From: Hexactinellida sp. DTS-2022
Taxonomy: Eukaryota > Porifera > Hexactinellida
Length of the DNA stretch: 64,000 nt
Assembly: GCA_028753945.1 (NCBI GenBank)
Contig: JAPNXP010000012.1
Coordinates: 5,292,501-5,356,500 of the forward strand
Reading direction: 5' to 3'
Shown here: in pieces, positions 8,463 through 22,500 of the stretch
Layout: each line of letters starts with the position of its first letter
How positions within the stretch are numbered: the stretch's first letter is position 1
Program-made: the position numbers and the translations under genes
The notes under the pieces: generated by a model
Told to the model about the DNA's origin: nothing
Databases searched by the model: none
The model's input: only the letters and a program-made list of their open reading frames with translations

Positions 8463-10274
8463 ATGCCTCCCAAACAAATACAGGTACAAACTAACGTTAC
8501 CACTGAGGAGGAATGGAATGCGGAAATGGAGAAGAAAGGCTTACACGTTGTGGAGGTGTACGCTGAGTGGGCGGGGCCTTGTAAGTCTGTCGTTGGAATT
8601 TTCAAGGATTTGAAAAATGAACTCGGGGACCCTCTTCTCCTTTTCGAGACGGTAGCAGCGGAGAAGTTAGCGCAGCTGGAGCCCTACAGGAACAGAAGCC
8701 AACCGACCTTCCTTATGTTCGCGGCCGGGTGTCTCGTCGCGGCAGTTCACGGCTGCAACGGGCCAAAGCTGTACCAAATGATAAAGAGCGAGCTCGAGAA
8801 GGAAAAGAGGAACATGGAGCATAACCTGGATCGGTTTCCGTTCGAGGATACTGAGCTGTTGAAACTGAAGCAAATCGAAGCCAACTTGGGACTCGAACCG
8901 ACGTCTGAAGAGAGAGAAGAAGAGATCATTCCCGTTCGCAAGGAATTCACGATCTGCATCATAAAGCCAGACTTAGTATCGGCCGGCAAAGCGGAGGAGA
9001 TCCTGTCTCTCCTCCGACACAAGTTCATAGAGGTTCTAGCTCGCAAGGAGGACACGCTGAGTGAGGAGGTCATTCGGGAGCTGTACTCGCACCTGCAAGA
9101 GGAGAGCTACTTTCCGGAGCTTCTCACCTTCATGACCAGCGGCCCTTCTGTCATTCTACTCCTCTCCAAGATGGGTCTAACGGGGGAGGGGGTCATCCAG
9201 GAGTTCAGAGACATAATCGGTCCGTTTGACCTGGAGACCGCCAAGGAGCAGTCCCCTCAATCGATACGCGCCCTCTACAGCTCCTCCAACATAGAGAACG
9301 CGATCCACAGCAGCTCCAGCCTCGAGCAGGCGGCCAGAGAGCTGGCCTTCTTCTTCCCGGAGTCCAGTGTCCCCTACGTCCGACACACAGTTCCCCAGGA
9401 GAGAACCCTGGCGCTCATCCGTCCGGACGCCCTGGCCGGACACAGGGATCAGCTGTTGCAGAGAATACGGGAAGCCGGGTTCGAGATTAGTTTCGTTCGA
9501 GAGGTGCAGCTGACGCGGGAGCAGGTGGAGGACTTCTACATCAGCCAGCGGGAGGAGGAGGGGTACGAGAAGCTTCTAGCGGACATGAGCTCTGGGCCCG
9601 TCCTGGCGCTGTGTCTGGCAGGTAGGAATGTGGTGCAGGGGTGGATCGACCTGATACAGCCCCTCCTCCCCGAGAGGGAGCAGTCAATAGAGAATGGGAA
9701 CTCCAGACGTCTGAGCATACAGGATATAATCAATGAGATTCTCCCCGAGGCGAGTGAGGTGCCTATATACGGTTCTGCGAGCAGCCAGACAGCAGTGGCA
9801 GACCTCGACGTGATATTCCCCGAGCAGGAGACCGTAGCGGTTATAAAGCCGAATGCGTTTCAGCACAAAGAGACCATAATAGACAAGATTAGAGATCTGG
9901 GATTCACTGTGAAGGCTCAGAAGGAGCAGGTTATGAATGAGGAACTGTTCGAAGCTTTCTACAAACAGCACCGGGGCCAGGAGTTCTACGAGAACCTGAA
10001 GGAGTTCATGACGTCAGGTCCCTCCGTAGTGCTCTTACTGACTGAAAGGAATGCGATCTCTAACTGGAGGGAGGTGATGGGACCAACAGACCCGTCCGAG
10101 GACACTCGGGGACTGAGGTCCATTTTCGGGAGTGACACTTTGGCTAACGGCCTGCATGGGACTTCTAATAATACCAAAGTGCAGGAGCTAGTCCAGCTGC
10201 TATTCACAGAGCGCACCCCGGTCACTGCTGAGGAGAGGGAGACCTCAGAATCCGACGAAGACGGAGAAGATTAG
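8463..10274 (+). CDS. NME8: thioredoxin/NDK protein of ciliary axoneme
   Basis: 603 aa, single exon (human NME8/TXNDC3 is close to this length). NME8 relatives are axonemal dynein intermediate-chain-associated proteins of motile cilia and sperm. A thioredoxin fold covers residues about 10-115, then three nucleoside diphosphate kinase domains (about 161-300, 314-453, 456-582), each with an IKPD/IRPD/IKPN start. The thioredoxin active site reads WAGPC (36-40), so the first redox Cys is Ala. The catalytic His is present in NDK1 (NAIHSSSS, His282) and NDK3 (NGLHGTSN, His565) but missing in NDK2 (SQTAVADLD). The C-terminus is acidic. It pairs functionally with DAW1 at 45781-47034 in this window. 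Confidence 0.93.
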   Translation: MPPKQIQVQTNVTTEEEWNAEMEKKGLHVVEVYAEWAGPCKSVVGIFKDLKNELGDPLLLFETVAAEKLAQLEPYRNRSQPTFLMFAAGCLVAAVHGCNGPKLYQMIKSELEKEKRNMEHNLDRFPFEDTELLKLKQIEANLGLEPTSEEREEEIIPVRKEFTICIIKPDLVSAGKAEEILSLLRHKFIEVLARKEDTLSEEVIRELYSHLQEESYFPELLTFMTSGPSVILLLSKMGLTGEGVIQEFRDIIGPFDLETAKEQSPQSIRALYSSSNIENAIHSSSSLEQAARELAFFFPESSVPYVRHTVPQERTLALIRPDALAGHRDQLLQRIREAGFEISFVREVQLTREQVEDFYISQREEEGYEKLLADMSSGPVLALCLAGRNVVQGWIDLIQPLLPEREQSIENGNSRRLSIQDIINEILPEASEVPIYGSASSQTAVADLDVIFPEQETVAVIKPNAFQHKETIIDKIRDLGFTVKAQKEQVMNEELFEAFYKQHRGQEFYENLKEFMTSGPSVVLLLTERNAISNWREVMGPTDPSEDTRGLRSIFGSDTLANGLHGTSNNTKVQELVQLLFTERTPVTAEERETSESDEDGED

Positions 10275-10324
10275 CACTTTTAGAACACAGAGATTCTATA
10301 TACTAGATGGCGATTTATTTTGTT

Positions 10325-10446
10325 TATTTAATATTTATTCATATAAAACATTATACAAAGTATAACAATATTTATTCGTATAAAAACATTAACAAAGTAT
10401 AACAATATTTATTCGTAAAAAAACATTATACAAAGTATAACAATAA
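10325..10446. repeat. short AT-rich tandem repeat downstream of NME8
   Basis: About three units of roughly 40 bp built on TATTTATTCRTATAAAA followed by CATTATACAAAGTATAACAA. It lies between convergent NME8 (+) and the sacsin-PARP gene (-), so it may contribute to both 3' UTRs. Nothing else is visible in 10275-10504. Confidence 0.7.
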
Positions 10447-10504
10447 TGAAAATAAAATAAAAGCATACAAGTTATACAACATAAGAGCTTAATTATAATA
10501 CAGT

Positions 10505-13500
10505 TTATCTGCTGTATGTGATGAGATAGCTGGGGTAAGCCAGTCCGTTCTGATACAGAATGTGTACCTGTGACCCACCAGTACATCCCTGTATTGAGTG
10601 GAACTTTCCCGTTGGCCCCACAATAGACCCATCACTCTTTCTCACCTCTGAGTATCCAACAAACACCTGTGCGAGGAACATACAATACTCTCCATTTCCC
10701 AAACTATGCGCGAGTGCATCCGAATAAGACGAGTTAACAGCAAAATACAACCCCTTTCCCCACATTCCACCGTTCGAATACTCCATTGAGAATCCGACAC
10801 GATGCTCGTATATGCTTTTTGGGTGAGTTGTTCTAGTTCCGTGGAAAAGCGGCTTTATCATGAGACACGAATCTCCGTATTTGCTAACTTGCAACTCGAC
10901 GTTACGTTTGAAATCCTTCCAGCATTCTCTGTTGATTATCTTCTCAATTGAGATTATTTTAACTTGGGGCAAGGTGGCGAAAAAACTGCGCGCTACCGTG
11001 AAGAACTCGTCCGAATCTGTTCGTAGGTTTAGTGTGCCTAAGTCGCAGTCCATTGGAACTAAATATAGAGTTAATTTAAATGTGGTAATGAATTAAAACT
11101 AATACATACAGTCACATTACAGTGGACTCTCATTAATACGAACACGGATAAGGCAAATATCGGTTAAGATGAACAAGATGTAATTACTCTAGCCTTACAA
11201 ATGCATGGAGATTACTCCGGTTAAAATTTCGATGGTCCCTTGGTGTTCCTATTAACGAAACTACTGTATAAATAAACTTACAATTAAACATTTCGTTTAT
11301 CGAGAGACAGGACATCTCTATGAACCCGCTCTCCCCTTCCTCTATCATGAGAGACTCCAGGTTGGGTTCGTTATGTCGAGTCGCCTCTTTCAGCTTCTGT
11401 AGAATCTGTCGCACGGATTTTATCGCCCCGCGAGCAGTTTCCAGCGTATAGAACTCCCTGGGAGTGTAGAACCCAATGCCAGGCGTCATGCATGGGAAGC
11501 GCGTCGGCTCATCATAGTTCATGAGTGGGATCACCAGTTCTTCCAGCCTCGCGGCTACCGCTTGAGTAGTATACCTGGCCACCTCTCCCAGGAGGAGAGA
11601 GAGGTTCCTGTCCGAGAGTGCGTCGCTGCAGGAGCCACCGTAGAGGTAGAGCACAGCTGTGAGGGCCTTGAGCGTAGCCTCAAAACACAGGAAGCACGAC
11701 TGAGGGGGAAATAAGGTGCTCTCCTCGGTCGACTTCTTGCTTAGTTTGCTGGCAGTTCTCCAATCGCACTGAGCTGTCCTGATCCATAGCTTGGCGGCTA
11801 AGGGGTCAGGCCGCTCTGCTCCCACTCCGGGCCGGGGGTTGTCTGCTCGAACTATTCTCGCGTGCGTTCTATGACTCGTGAGAGTCACTAGCGTAACAGG
11901 ACCAGACGGGAGAGAGGGTATGAAAGGAGGAGCAGCAATAGGAACAACAGAGGTAGCAGGGGTAGCAGCAGGCACTACTGGTGGTACGGGAACCGAGGGT
12001 GTCTGAGGTAATGGGATTTCGTCAAGGAACGGACAGTTCTGAATCTCCAAGTCATGGAATACTGACATGACAGTGTCTAATGCTATTTTGAAACAGAACT
12101 CGAGCGCGTTCAAAGTTTTTGAGAATATTTTCGCTAGAAACGAGTTTAATTCAATTGCGACGAATGTTGGGAGAGTGCTTCTCTTGTCTGATGACGAGTT
12201 GATGTAGAATTCATTTGTGTTCAGGTCTTTGTAACAGCTGAGTGCGTTAGAAATGGTAAACACCTCATTTGTGCGATTATCTGTTATATCGAGGTCAATC
12301 TGTGAAACAGAAATAACGGCAAGCTCTCTCACTAGGTCTAAAACAGGTTTGTAACCTTCATTTACGGGGAAATCGTTTTGATCCTCGCTATAGAATATCT
12401 GTCCATCTCGTAGCTTGAGGTGTATAATGTTCTTGTTAGTCTCGTGGTAGTAGAGCCGCATTAAACTTCTGTGGAAGTGTTGCGATACAAATATCTGGGA
12501 GTATATTGTAGTCAGTTGGTGGTTTGGTATTGTGTAAGTGGATATGGAGGTAGAGAGGCTTGGAATCAGTACTTGTTTCAGATTTTGTATTTTCAGGTGT
12601 GTGGGAGGGACACCGGATCCATTTTCATCAGGGGGCAGAGTTTTTAGGATATTTATCTCAATTCTCGTATTTCTTTTTACTTTCGCGAGGAGAGATGTGT
12701 TTTCCGCGTAATACACGATGTCGCATGGCATAATCCTGTCGTCGTCTGTTAGCACATGGGTATCGGACGGGTCTAAGTCTATATCTGCGTCAGAGGGGAG
12801 ACTCCTCAACATGGTTACCAAAGTGGAGAATGCTATTTTAGCGCATTCACTCATTCTCTCGTTGTCCAGGCGATGGTCTGTTGGAATACTTTCCAAGTAA
12901 ATAAATCTCAAAACTGAAATGTAGTGTGTGAAAGTAGCTGTTTGCTCAACACCAAGTATAGTTAGGAAATTCCGAAACTTGGAAAGTGAAGAAGGGACCT
13001 TGAACAGATAAGGGGATATTTCCTTTTCTAGCTCAAACACTAACTTCATTTTACTAAAAATGATCCCATTGCTGGTTATACAATCGAATTCCAATTCTTG
13101 TGAATTGAAGTCAGGTTTGTTTTGTAGATAGGAGTATGTCTCGTGGAAGAGACGCTCATGAATAACGTTATCCTCTGGGGACTGCTCCTGGCACTGCTCT
13201 GAAATAGTCCTCAGATGCTCTATCACAACGCTGCAAGGTGGGTTAGTTTGGATATTCAGATATGGCCAGTATTCCTGTGGGATATCAGACACCAGCTCTG
13301 GGAGGATATAACACATGGTGCCACATATACCAAGATTGCTGTGTGGGAGAGCAGTTTGTAAACTCCCCAATTCTCTGTCGTAGGTTAATTCCTGTCCATC
13401 GATTTTGCTTATTTTCTTAATGGGTACACATTTAATTTCTGAAATGGTACCCAACAGAGCAACGTCAGTTTGAGTAAGTAGCCTCATTTCTCTGAGGAAG

Positions 13501-16500
13501 TTTACAAGAATAGATAGAAACTTGTTGATTTCATCATCATCATAATTGTAATCGGCAATTATGCAAGCACAGTGTTTTAAGATAGGCAATGTGACACACG
13601 TTTTTAGACCCAACTTTGTGAGGATGTTTATTAGAGTTTCGTTATCCCAGGCCTTGGGTAATAGCTCGTCTTTCAAGCATAGTATGAACAAAGGCACTGT
13701 TCTTAAATAGAGTTGGTCTGTAGTGACTTGTTCATCAGAATTGTGCTTCTTGATAAATGGGATTGAGGACAGTATTGTGTAGAGATTCTCTTCAACTGGT
13801 CCCTCTAGTTTTGAAATAGCTCTGAGATAACTAATCTGCTCCTCGAGAGGAAGGTCTGGGAAACAAGGAAGGATGTAGTCAGATACAAATTTTTCTGTGT
13901 CTATTAGCTGTATTTTCATTTCAAAAGCAACACACTTAATCAGATTGATAGGGTTTTCATCCTCTGTTTTGGCTGAGAAGATTCCTATTCCTTGAGCTTC
14001 CAACTCCTGCGTTAAAGATTGCTCAATTTTAAAATTGCTTTCATTAACGAAACAAACTGTGAATTCAGAGATGGATTTTAAGGTTTTATTATGCGTCAAA
14101 AATATTCTTAGTTTGAATAGTATTTTAGCTGAGAGCTTTATTTGGACATCTTGCATTCCGGACATAGATTTCCTTAGCAACAATGCCTCTTCAGGTCCTA
14201 GCTCTGCTGCGAGGAAAGCTCCAAGAAATAAACATCCAATCAGCTGTGTTAAACTAACTTGATCTGAATCAGATATAAGTTGATTTTTCATAAAACTTAA
14301 CAGCACCTTATCTGGGCAAATGACTTCTTCCTTAAAATCTTTTAAATCTAGAAATGGACAATCGAGCTTTCTAAGAGCGGTGCAGAGAGTCGCCTTACTT
14401 CCCACCAAGTCTTCGCTTACAATGTAATCTAACTGATTAATCGGATAATTGTATAAAGATGTATCATTAGGATTCTCTCCCCTGTGATACACTGGGACTA
14501 ACGCATGTGCGCCGAACAGCTGTACAACCTTACCGATACTCTTGCACACCTTGATTGCAAACCTCCAAAATAGCAGATAGCAAGGTTCACTGAATGCTTC
14601 GTCAATAAGTATATTATTCGCTAGAAATTCAGGACTGAGGTCACTGATGAAACCGAGCTGAGTTAGGCGGTTATTTAATTCTTTAGCGAAATCTAAGTGA
14701 ATAAAGTTTGAAGCACAGTGGGGTAGGAGAGAAGCGTAATCTGAGAGGAAAGTTAGAGAACTGTCTTCTGTGTCTTTACTAAAGCTACAGAGGATTTCTT
14801 GTGAATCGATCTTCAATGGAATTTCAGTGAGTGCATTCAACTGATCACTGCTAGCCTTCAGAACGAATTCGAGGAGGATTAACACTTCTCGGAAACTGAG
14901 AACTGAGTCTTTTAGTTCACAAGGGAATCCAGCATCCCCGAACAGTAATTCCTTGTCATTAATCAGGAAATTTGCCAAATGATCAGGGTCCAAAGTTTGG
15001 TATTCCAAATTAAGAAACTTTACTTGTTCTAAAATGCGATGAGGCGCGTTTGTTAATGGATATTGAATATTATTTAAGGCTGAGTAAAGAGCGCCTAATT
15101 CTTTATCTGTTTTAACTTTAAACACGCCTTGATTGATTGAGTATAATTTCTCCATATCATCGCTGATCAGCACTTGTTGATTAGTCTCATGCAGGAGAGC
15201 GTACAACTCCCTACTAATCAGCTCTAGGAAGGGGGCATTGTTCGCTTTAGAAATACTAATATTAGGAAACACAGAGTAATACCATTTGTAGTATTCAGCT
15301 TCTGAGTCTATGTCTGTACAGATAAAATGCAAGTCTCTTAAGTCCAACAGGAGTTTAGCATAGAGCGGTACCAACACGTGATGAATGACAGACTTATGCC
15401 AAGTGTATTCCCACTGCTCCTCTCCTCCCTCTTGTCCCTTCTCGCTGAACTTCAAGAAACGTCTGTGTGGGTCAACAATTAACGGAGCGTTGATGTGAAT
15501 TGGGAAATTAAACGAAGTTCCTATTGGCAGGAAGCAGAAAATGTAGGACCACACCTGTTTTTTTTTAGAAATGTTTGTTAGATTTAGTGCGATGTTACCA
15601 AATATTTGGCTTAGTTTTTCGGCCTCTATCTTATCTCTGAACTTTTCATGATCAGGGAAAAAGTCAATAGATTCTTCGTGGTTGTAGCAGAGCCATTTAG
15701 TTGACTCTTTTTTCGATTTAAATTTAGTGCTAGGCGGATTGGAAGTTTCTGGGATTCTCACCTCGTTACTAGCTTGAGATTTAACTGAGACGGCAGTCCA
15801 TGTTTCTGTTTTTATCTCTTTAACGGTCACTACGACTGATTTCAGATATTGATCAGAGTAGAATTCTGGGAGATCCGGGGAAATATCTGGGTGTAAGATT
15901 GTGTTGCTTATCAACATTCCTTTAGGCTGAACCTCTCCATTTTCGTCAATACACATGATGTCTATTCTCTTTATGTTTTTCAGAAACAATAAGAGTCTAC
16001 TTGAATGGATAAGCAACTGATCAAGTATTCCATTTATTTTCTTCTTTATATCGTGTTTCGTTGCAGTCAGTGGAAAGCGAAATAAAGAATAGCACCCCCC
16101 GAATTTGAGATTTGTCAACATGTCTGGAAAATTGTCGTTCTCTGTGATTGCTAAAACTTCATATGGTCTCAGCTGATCTTTAAAAACCTGTTTACAATCG
16201 TTTCGCATTTTTATCTTCTTTCCTGGCAGTTCGGATTTATCTGAAATGTTTAGATATTCTCTGTATGGATCAAATATACAGAATGTGGTCGTGTCGCCTC
16301 CTGGAGAGGTGAGGAGACAGGGGGAGCGCGTGAGGTGGTACACGGCATTGAAACCTATTCCGAACCTACCGATGGTCTGACGACTCCTCTTACCGCCTAT
16401 TCCTACCTTCTGAATTCCTACGAGGTCATTCTCCGTGAAAGCTTGGTTGTTATAGACGAGCAGGGAAGGAGTGGACTGTAGCTTCTGCCATTCTTTATGC

Positions 16501-19500
16501 GTATCCGCTGCGAAGCATAGGTAGTCTGTGGGGTATTCCTGTTTATCGAGAATAAACGCTATTTCCGTAGCCCCCGCGTCTTCCGCGTTCTGTAGAAGTT
16601 CGTTCAGAATTGTGACATCACAGGTAACCTGAGACTTTATATTCTCGATGCGATCGGATATAGCTTCACTCGGCCCGAATTTCTCCATCTGAATCCCTTC
16701 TATGGACATGGGCTCTTCCTCGAAATACGTGCTTCGCATGCTTTTCGCACCGAGTATATGCGCCATGAAGGCGGGTATATACTTGTTCACAATAAATTCC
16801 TTGTCTGTGTCAGTGAAGGTATTTTCCATCCAATCTATGTCGTTTCGGAATAAATCTTTCGCCAAATGGAGACAGTTATTCTCCGATAAGAGGGATGTTT
16901 CTTCGGGCGGGGTATTATCTCTGTTCTTATCGTAATACTTACCTACCTCCTCCAAGATTAATCGTTTCGCTAATTCAAAATCGCATTCTTCTAATATATT
17001 TCCGTCATACTCCTGTCTCATCTTTGACAGAATCTCAATTGCCTCCGAGTGCTCTACATTTGGCTTCAAGCCCATAAACTCAAAGAATTGTCTCACTTTA
17101 TTATAATTCGATGCGAGCAATTCGGGGTATGGGAATGTGATCAGAAATTTGCTTTTGAAATTGAGAAATTCAGAAGCAATCTTTACCTGAGATATTTCGT
17201 AGAATTGTTTGTAAGCTGGATGCCAAATCCACGCTTTGTTCTTCAGATTTTCCTTTAGCTGCTTCCTAGATTGCTTTTTCTTCATGCCTTCTGAGTCATC
17301 CGAATCTCCCGCAGGAAAACAAAACCAAGCCAGCCACGAATAAATTTGTTTAATTCTCTCATCCAAATAATCGTCTTCATATTCTCTAAGTGAGTCTTCT
17401 TTGCTACAAAAGATTTCCAATAAATCTACAATAATATTCTGGTCTCTAACAATGCTCTGAATATTGAGTAATTCCAAAGCCTTTCCCAGTTTACTAACGT
17501 CTTCGCTCAGTGCGTAATACCGGGGTGTAAGCAAATAGCGACAGGAATACGAGTAGCACTCCTCAGGCGGGATCAGGTATCCTGTTTCTCTGCAGTCTAA
17601 ATGGATGAAAAGTGGATCTTCCCAAACTGGTAGGAAATCAATACTCGATAAGGAATTTGGGATTGCACGACATGTGTTAATGTAGTTGAGTAGTATCATG
17701 GAGTGCTTGTGTCCCTGATCTGTGTCATCGCTGTAGATTGACTGAGCCAAACTACAACGCTCGATTAATTCCTTTTCACTAAGACCATCTAGGATTATGC
17801 CTAATTGTTGTAGAACATATGTTTCTTTTTTGAATAATTTGTGGAAATCTGTGTGAGGGAGTCGTCTTTCTTCTGGATAGTATATGGAAGAGAATTTGGA
17901 ATCAGGATGCACAACTTCAGACGGAATCCTCAACACGGGATCCGAGTCCCCGCAGGGAATGAAAGCGAGATTACGGAGTGGAGACATGTAATGAAGGTAA
18001 TATTCTTGCTTTGAATAAAGATCAAGAAGATTCGAAATGACAAATAATAAATCCTTTAAGCTAGATTCCATAATTACTTCTATATTCGGAAATAATAGCT
18101 CCTCACAAATTCTCTTAAAATCATAGGATTTACTTGACACCCTGAAGAGATTCGTAAAGAACTGAGTATGCTTAATTGAATTTGTTATGTCGACGAAAAA
18201 AATGCCCATTTCAACAGCTAATTTTTTCAAAAACATGATAAACTCAAGATTGAGATTCGTGCATGTAAGAAATGAGACTTCGCTAAAACTTATCCAGTTT
18301 TCAGGATGGAGAGCACATGGGAATAGAGGCAGATCACAATCAATAATTTTTTGTATTGTTTTAGATGTATAAGTGTCCCATGGCTTTTCCTTTATGTCCG
18401 ACAGAGGAAAATATGAATAGTATTTCTCCAGCTGAGCAGAGCTGGTGGCTTGAAGGAACAATTCCTCTCTTATATGCATCAGTAGAGATATAAGGGCGTT
18501 TGGGAGAGCGTCATTTATGAGGGAACAGTTCCACTGAGTCAAGTGTGCATTCTCTTCAGTTATATGTAACTCAGTTCTGTAGGAGCTCAGATGGAAATAG
18601 CCATTGATATGCATACGGTAGGGAGATTTCTTTGGGATGGGAAGGAAACAGAACAACTTATAGTCCTCTTCACATTTATGTTTTGCTTTGCTGTTTTCTG
18701 GGGACAAGAGTTGTCTCGGTATTCCAACAGCTGCTACTGGGAGGACAGACGCCTGTTTGAGTTCTTCAAACTTGTTAATGACGTCAACACATTCCTCCGT
18801 CCCCGAAGCGTAGGATAGGATGTATTCCTCACAGCTTGACTTGTCCCTGCAAATCTCTATAACTTCTATGGCACTCACGTGGTCTTCTCGCTCGCATTTA
18901 ACTATTGAATTAAAATGGTCTTCGTAGTGGTTGAGGAATGATGTTTGGTAAGGACGGGTTTTAAATGTCTTGTCAACTTTACAAATAAGTTGTTTTTTCC
19001 CTCCTTTTTCCCGGCGTTCGTAAACTTCGATAGTTTGTACGTATTGTAAGAAAAATATAACTTGTTCGATGATATCTAGAAAGGATTGTTGGAGTTTCTT
19101 GATGTCTCCTTTCTTGTGGAACAGCCCGGTAGGTTTTATCATTGAGGCGGTCCTGGGAGTCCGAAAGGGAAAACGAAACAAAGTACCATCATAAGGGATT
19201 TCGCTAAAAACGTTGCAATCGAAGATATCATTGTAGACTTCGAATTGGTCGAAGTAGCACTCTTTCAGGATCGCCTCGTTTTCTGTAAAATTTATTTCCA
19301 ACCCACTCTCCCCACAGAATAAATGAGGATCGAGAATGTGAATAAATCGGCCACTCACAAAACTGGGGATATCAGTTAAATGATAAACCGTGTTAAAGCC
19401 CAGCCCAAATCTTCCAATTTTAGTAGTATCAGTTTTCTTCGTCTCGCCACCAATATCCATAATATTCTCAAAATCGTTAGTTGAGAAAGTTTTGTCATTA

Positions 19501-22500
19501 TACACATATAAACTTGGGCCCTGACACACTTCCATTTCAGATCGAATCAGACTTGTGTTGCCGTAGGAAGACATGTCGAAAAGGAATTTAACAGTTTTAG
19601 CTTTCGCATCATCTGCGTTTTGTAAAAGTTCTTTGAACACTTCGACTGGTGCCTCATAGCGATCCACAATATCCTTAAGTCGGTTTGTTAGTCGTTCCTG
19701 CTGGCTCTTGATTTGATAATCGAATTTCAGTTTTCTACTCGCAATAGTTATGATGCTGGAACTCAAACTGATCGCACCTAGCTTGTCAGCTGTGCTGTTG
19801 GAGATCTGAGGATGCACAAAGTAATAGGACTTGTTATTTATTTTGATATCGCCTTTGTAGCCTCCTTTGTTCTTCCACGTCAAGTCAAATAAAATACTTT
19901 CAGTAGATTTGTGAATGTATTTATCTTCTCCGATTAAGAAGATCGTGATAGAACTACTTGACTTCCCAATTTCTTCATACAGTCTGTTCGCCATTTCGTC
20001 AATTAATGTTATCGCTAGTGCTTCGTCAGTTGGATTTAGCTCAACATCTGCTTTCCACAATTCTTCAAGTACGTCTAAACATTGTATTAGAGTCAATGTT
20101 TGTCCTACCCCGATTGACAAGAATAACTTCTTTTCTAACCTATACAGGTGTTTAATACTGTGTATGTAAGGAGAGAAAGATCTTTCGTGTTCGAAGATTA
20201 CTCTCTCGGGGGCGACGAAACCTACCTCTGGAATGTAGATGCACTTCTTATCTAAATTAGCAATTATGAAAGTTCTGTCCTTCTCCATTCTCTCCGCTAA
20301 TTCTCCAAACAAACAAGTCATCTTCTCTAAGAGCAGTTCTGAATGCAAACTTAACTCTTCGTAACTTTCTCTACAAACCACGATTTCGTTTAATAGCATA
20401 TCGGTTGGAATCTGACCTGTACAGTTCGGCTGTATTTTTAGCAGCTTAATAGCATGACTAAGACAACTGACGTCATAAGTTAGAACAGTGCGTTGCAGAC
20501 CGAGGAAGTGCCTGAGTGAATAAACAACCACTTGTTTGGGAGCTGCTAGGCAGTCTTCTGATTGGATAGAAAGTGGGTACCCCTGGAGAGTTGGGATAAA
20601 TCTTTGATTTGATAATATATCATACATTTGTTCTGCATCATAATTGCTGAAAATGTCCTGGTTCAAATAGATAAGAATTTTCCCCGCAAGGTGAGTATCT
20701 CGACCTGCAACTATTTTGGCAACTCGCTCTTGTAAACAAGAGAGCGTTAGTTGTTTCGAAAGTAATCCGAATTCTTTCTTTAGAATCTGGTAGCAGGGTG
20801 AGTCAGTGGTGAAGAGTGGGGCCCTGCTGGATGGGAGTCTATTTTCTTCAGGGTAGTACAGGTCTGAAAGAATGCTATTATTTGGGTCAATAACATCTGA
20901 TGGCACCCTCAACTGATACGAATCACCACAAGGAATACAGGGAACATTTGAAATCAGATTGAAGAGAATAGGAATCGAAGAATGAGACGCGATCAACGCA
21001 GGAAGTAGTCCCATCATTAAACCCTCAGACATTTCATGTAATGATTCAAAGAATAGTTCTACAATCCTATTTATGCCGATTATACTGTCGTTATTGGTAT
21101 GCGTCAACAGGAAGTCGAGCAGACCGCTGGACTGGTGGAGTTCTGCTGGCACAGTAGCAATTTTAAGACCTTTTAGGTTGAACAGAAACTGTTTTATCGA
21201 GTCTAAAAAACTTTGATTAAAATATGCATCTACAATTTTATCTTTTAACTCCAATTCATTTAAAACGGCCACTTCGCTGAAAGAGCTCCAGCTGTTCCCT
21301 TGGGCTGAAGTTACTGGGAATAACCGTGCTTTGGATTGCATTAACTTCTGAGTTATCTGAACACAAAACGTTTTCCAAACCGGGTGGGAGATCATTTTCT
21401 TTGTGAATATATTGTATAGGAAATGGCAGTACAAGTCTGGCTTTGCTTTTTCAGCCAAACATGTGTACAGATTAAGTACTGCATTCGTTAGAGCGTTGCT
21501 TATCAGAAATGTGTTCCATTCTGTTTTCTGAGGTTCCATAGCTTCATTAAATAATGCCATCTTACCACTATCCAGTTCAAACATTCCATTACAGTGATAT
21601 GGTAACTGTAACGAGACAGATAATGGGTGTAAGCAGAATAATTTTGTCTCAAATACCAAATTTCGCTCGGTTAATCTGGTTAGATCAAATGCTACAGCAG
21701 TGATTGGAGCGTGGATCCGATAATTCTCGTTTTTCATCGAGTTAACAATGTTAGCTAACTCATCTCCTCCGCCACTGGTATAGCAGAGCAACCAGTACTT
21801 AGGGGAATGCGTAGTCGAAGAACTGATTGAACATTCAAAGGAATGTTCGATAGAATCGATAGGCTCTCCTTGTAAACATCGTTCTAAGGTAGTTTTTTGA
21901 GTCTTTAACAAAGATTGGAAGTTTTCTGGCTCTCGCTTTTGCCAATAGATAGGCTTAATGTGAGCTCCAGCATTTGTGAAAGTATTTCCTCTCAATTCAC
22001 TGATTTCAATTCTAGTTAAGTTTTCAGTAAAAAGTAGGATATTTTCAACATATTTAATTATCAATTTCTGTAGGTATTCCATATTCTTGTCGTATGATTT
22101 AACTGAGAGCTGGGACTTAATGCCAACAGATCTCAGAGGGATACGGAATAGAGTTGACTTGTAAAATTCATTATTAAGAATATTACAACCGAACAGGTCT
22201 TGGTATGGTGCAAACTGGTCTCGGTAGAACTTGACAAACTTCTTGCTGCAGAAATCTATTTTACAGACATTAGATTGGAAGTATTTCTGCTCCGTGTACC
22301 CCATGTGTGGGTCCAGAATATGAAGTGTATCTCCACTGACAAAGCTCGGTAAGTCAGTCAGATAAAAAGCAGAGCAAAACCCTATCCCATCCCGACCTAT
22401 CTTAGTAACATCGTTCGCTTTTCCTCTCCCGCCCACACAGAGGATGTTATGGCAATCGGATTCCTGCATAACTTTGTCGTTATAGAACCAGATAGCAGGG

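Noticed and set aside
10505-11053. Independent PARP gene starting at the Met at 11053
   Set aside because: The Met is four bases inside an exon that has a proper acceptor (TATATTTAG) and joins in phase to the sacsin exon; no separate promoter-like sequence or start context is seen. Kept as the alternative to the fusion.
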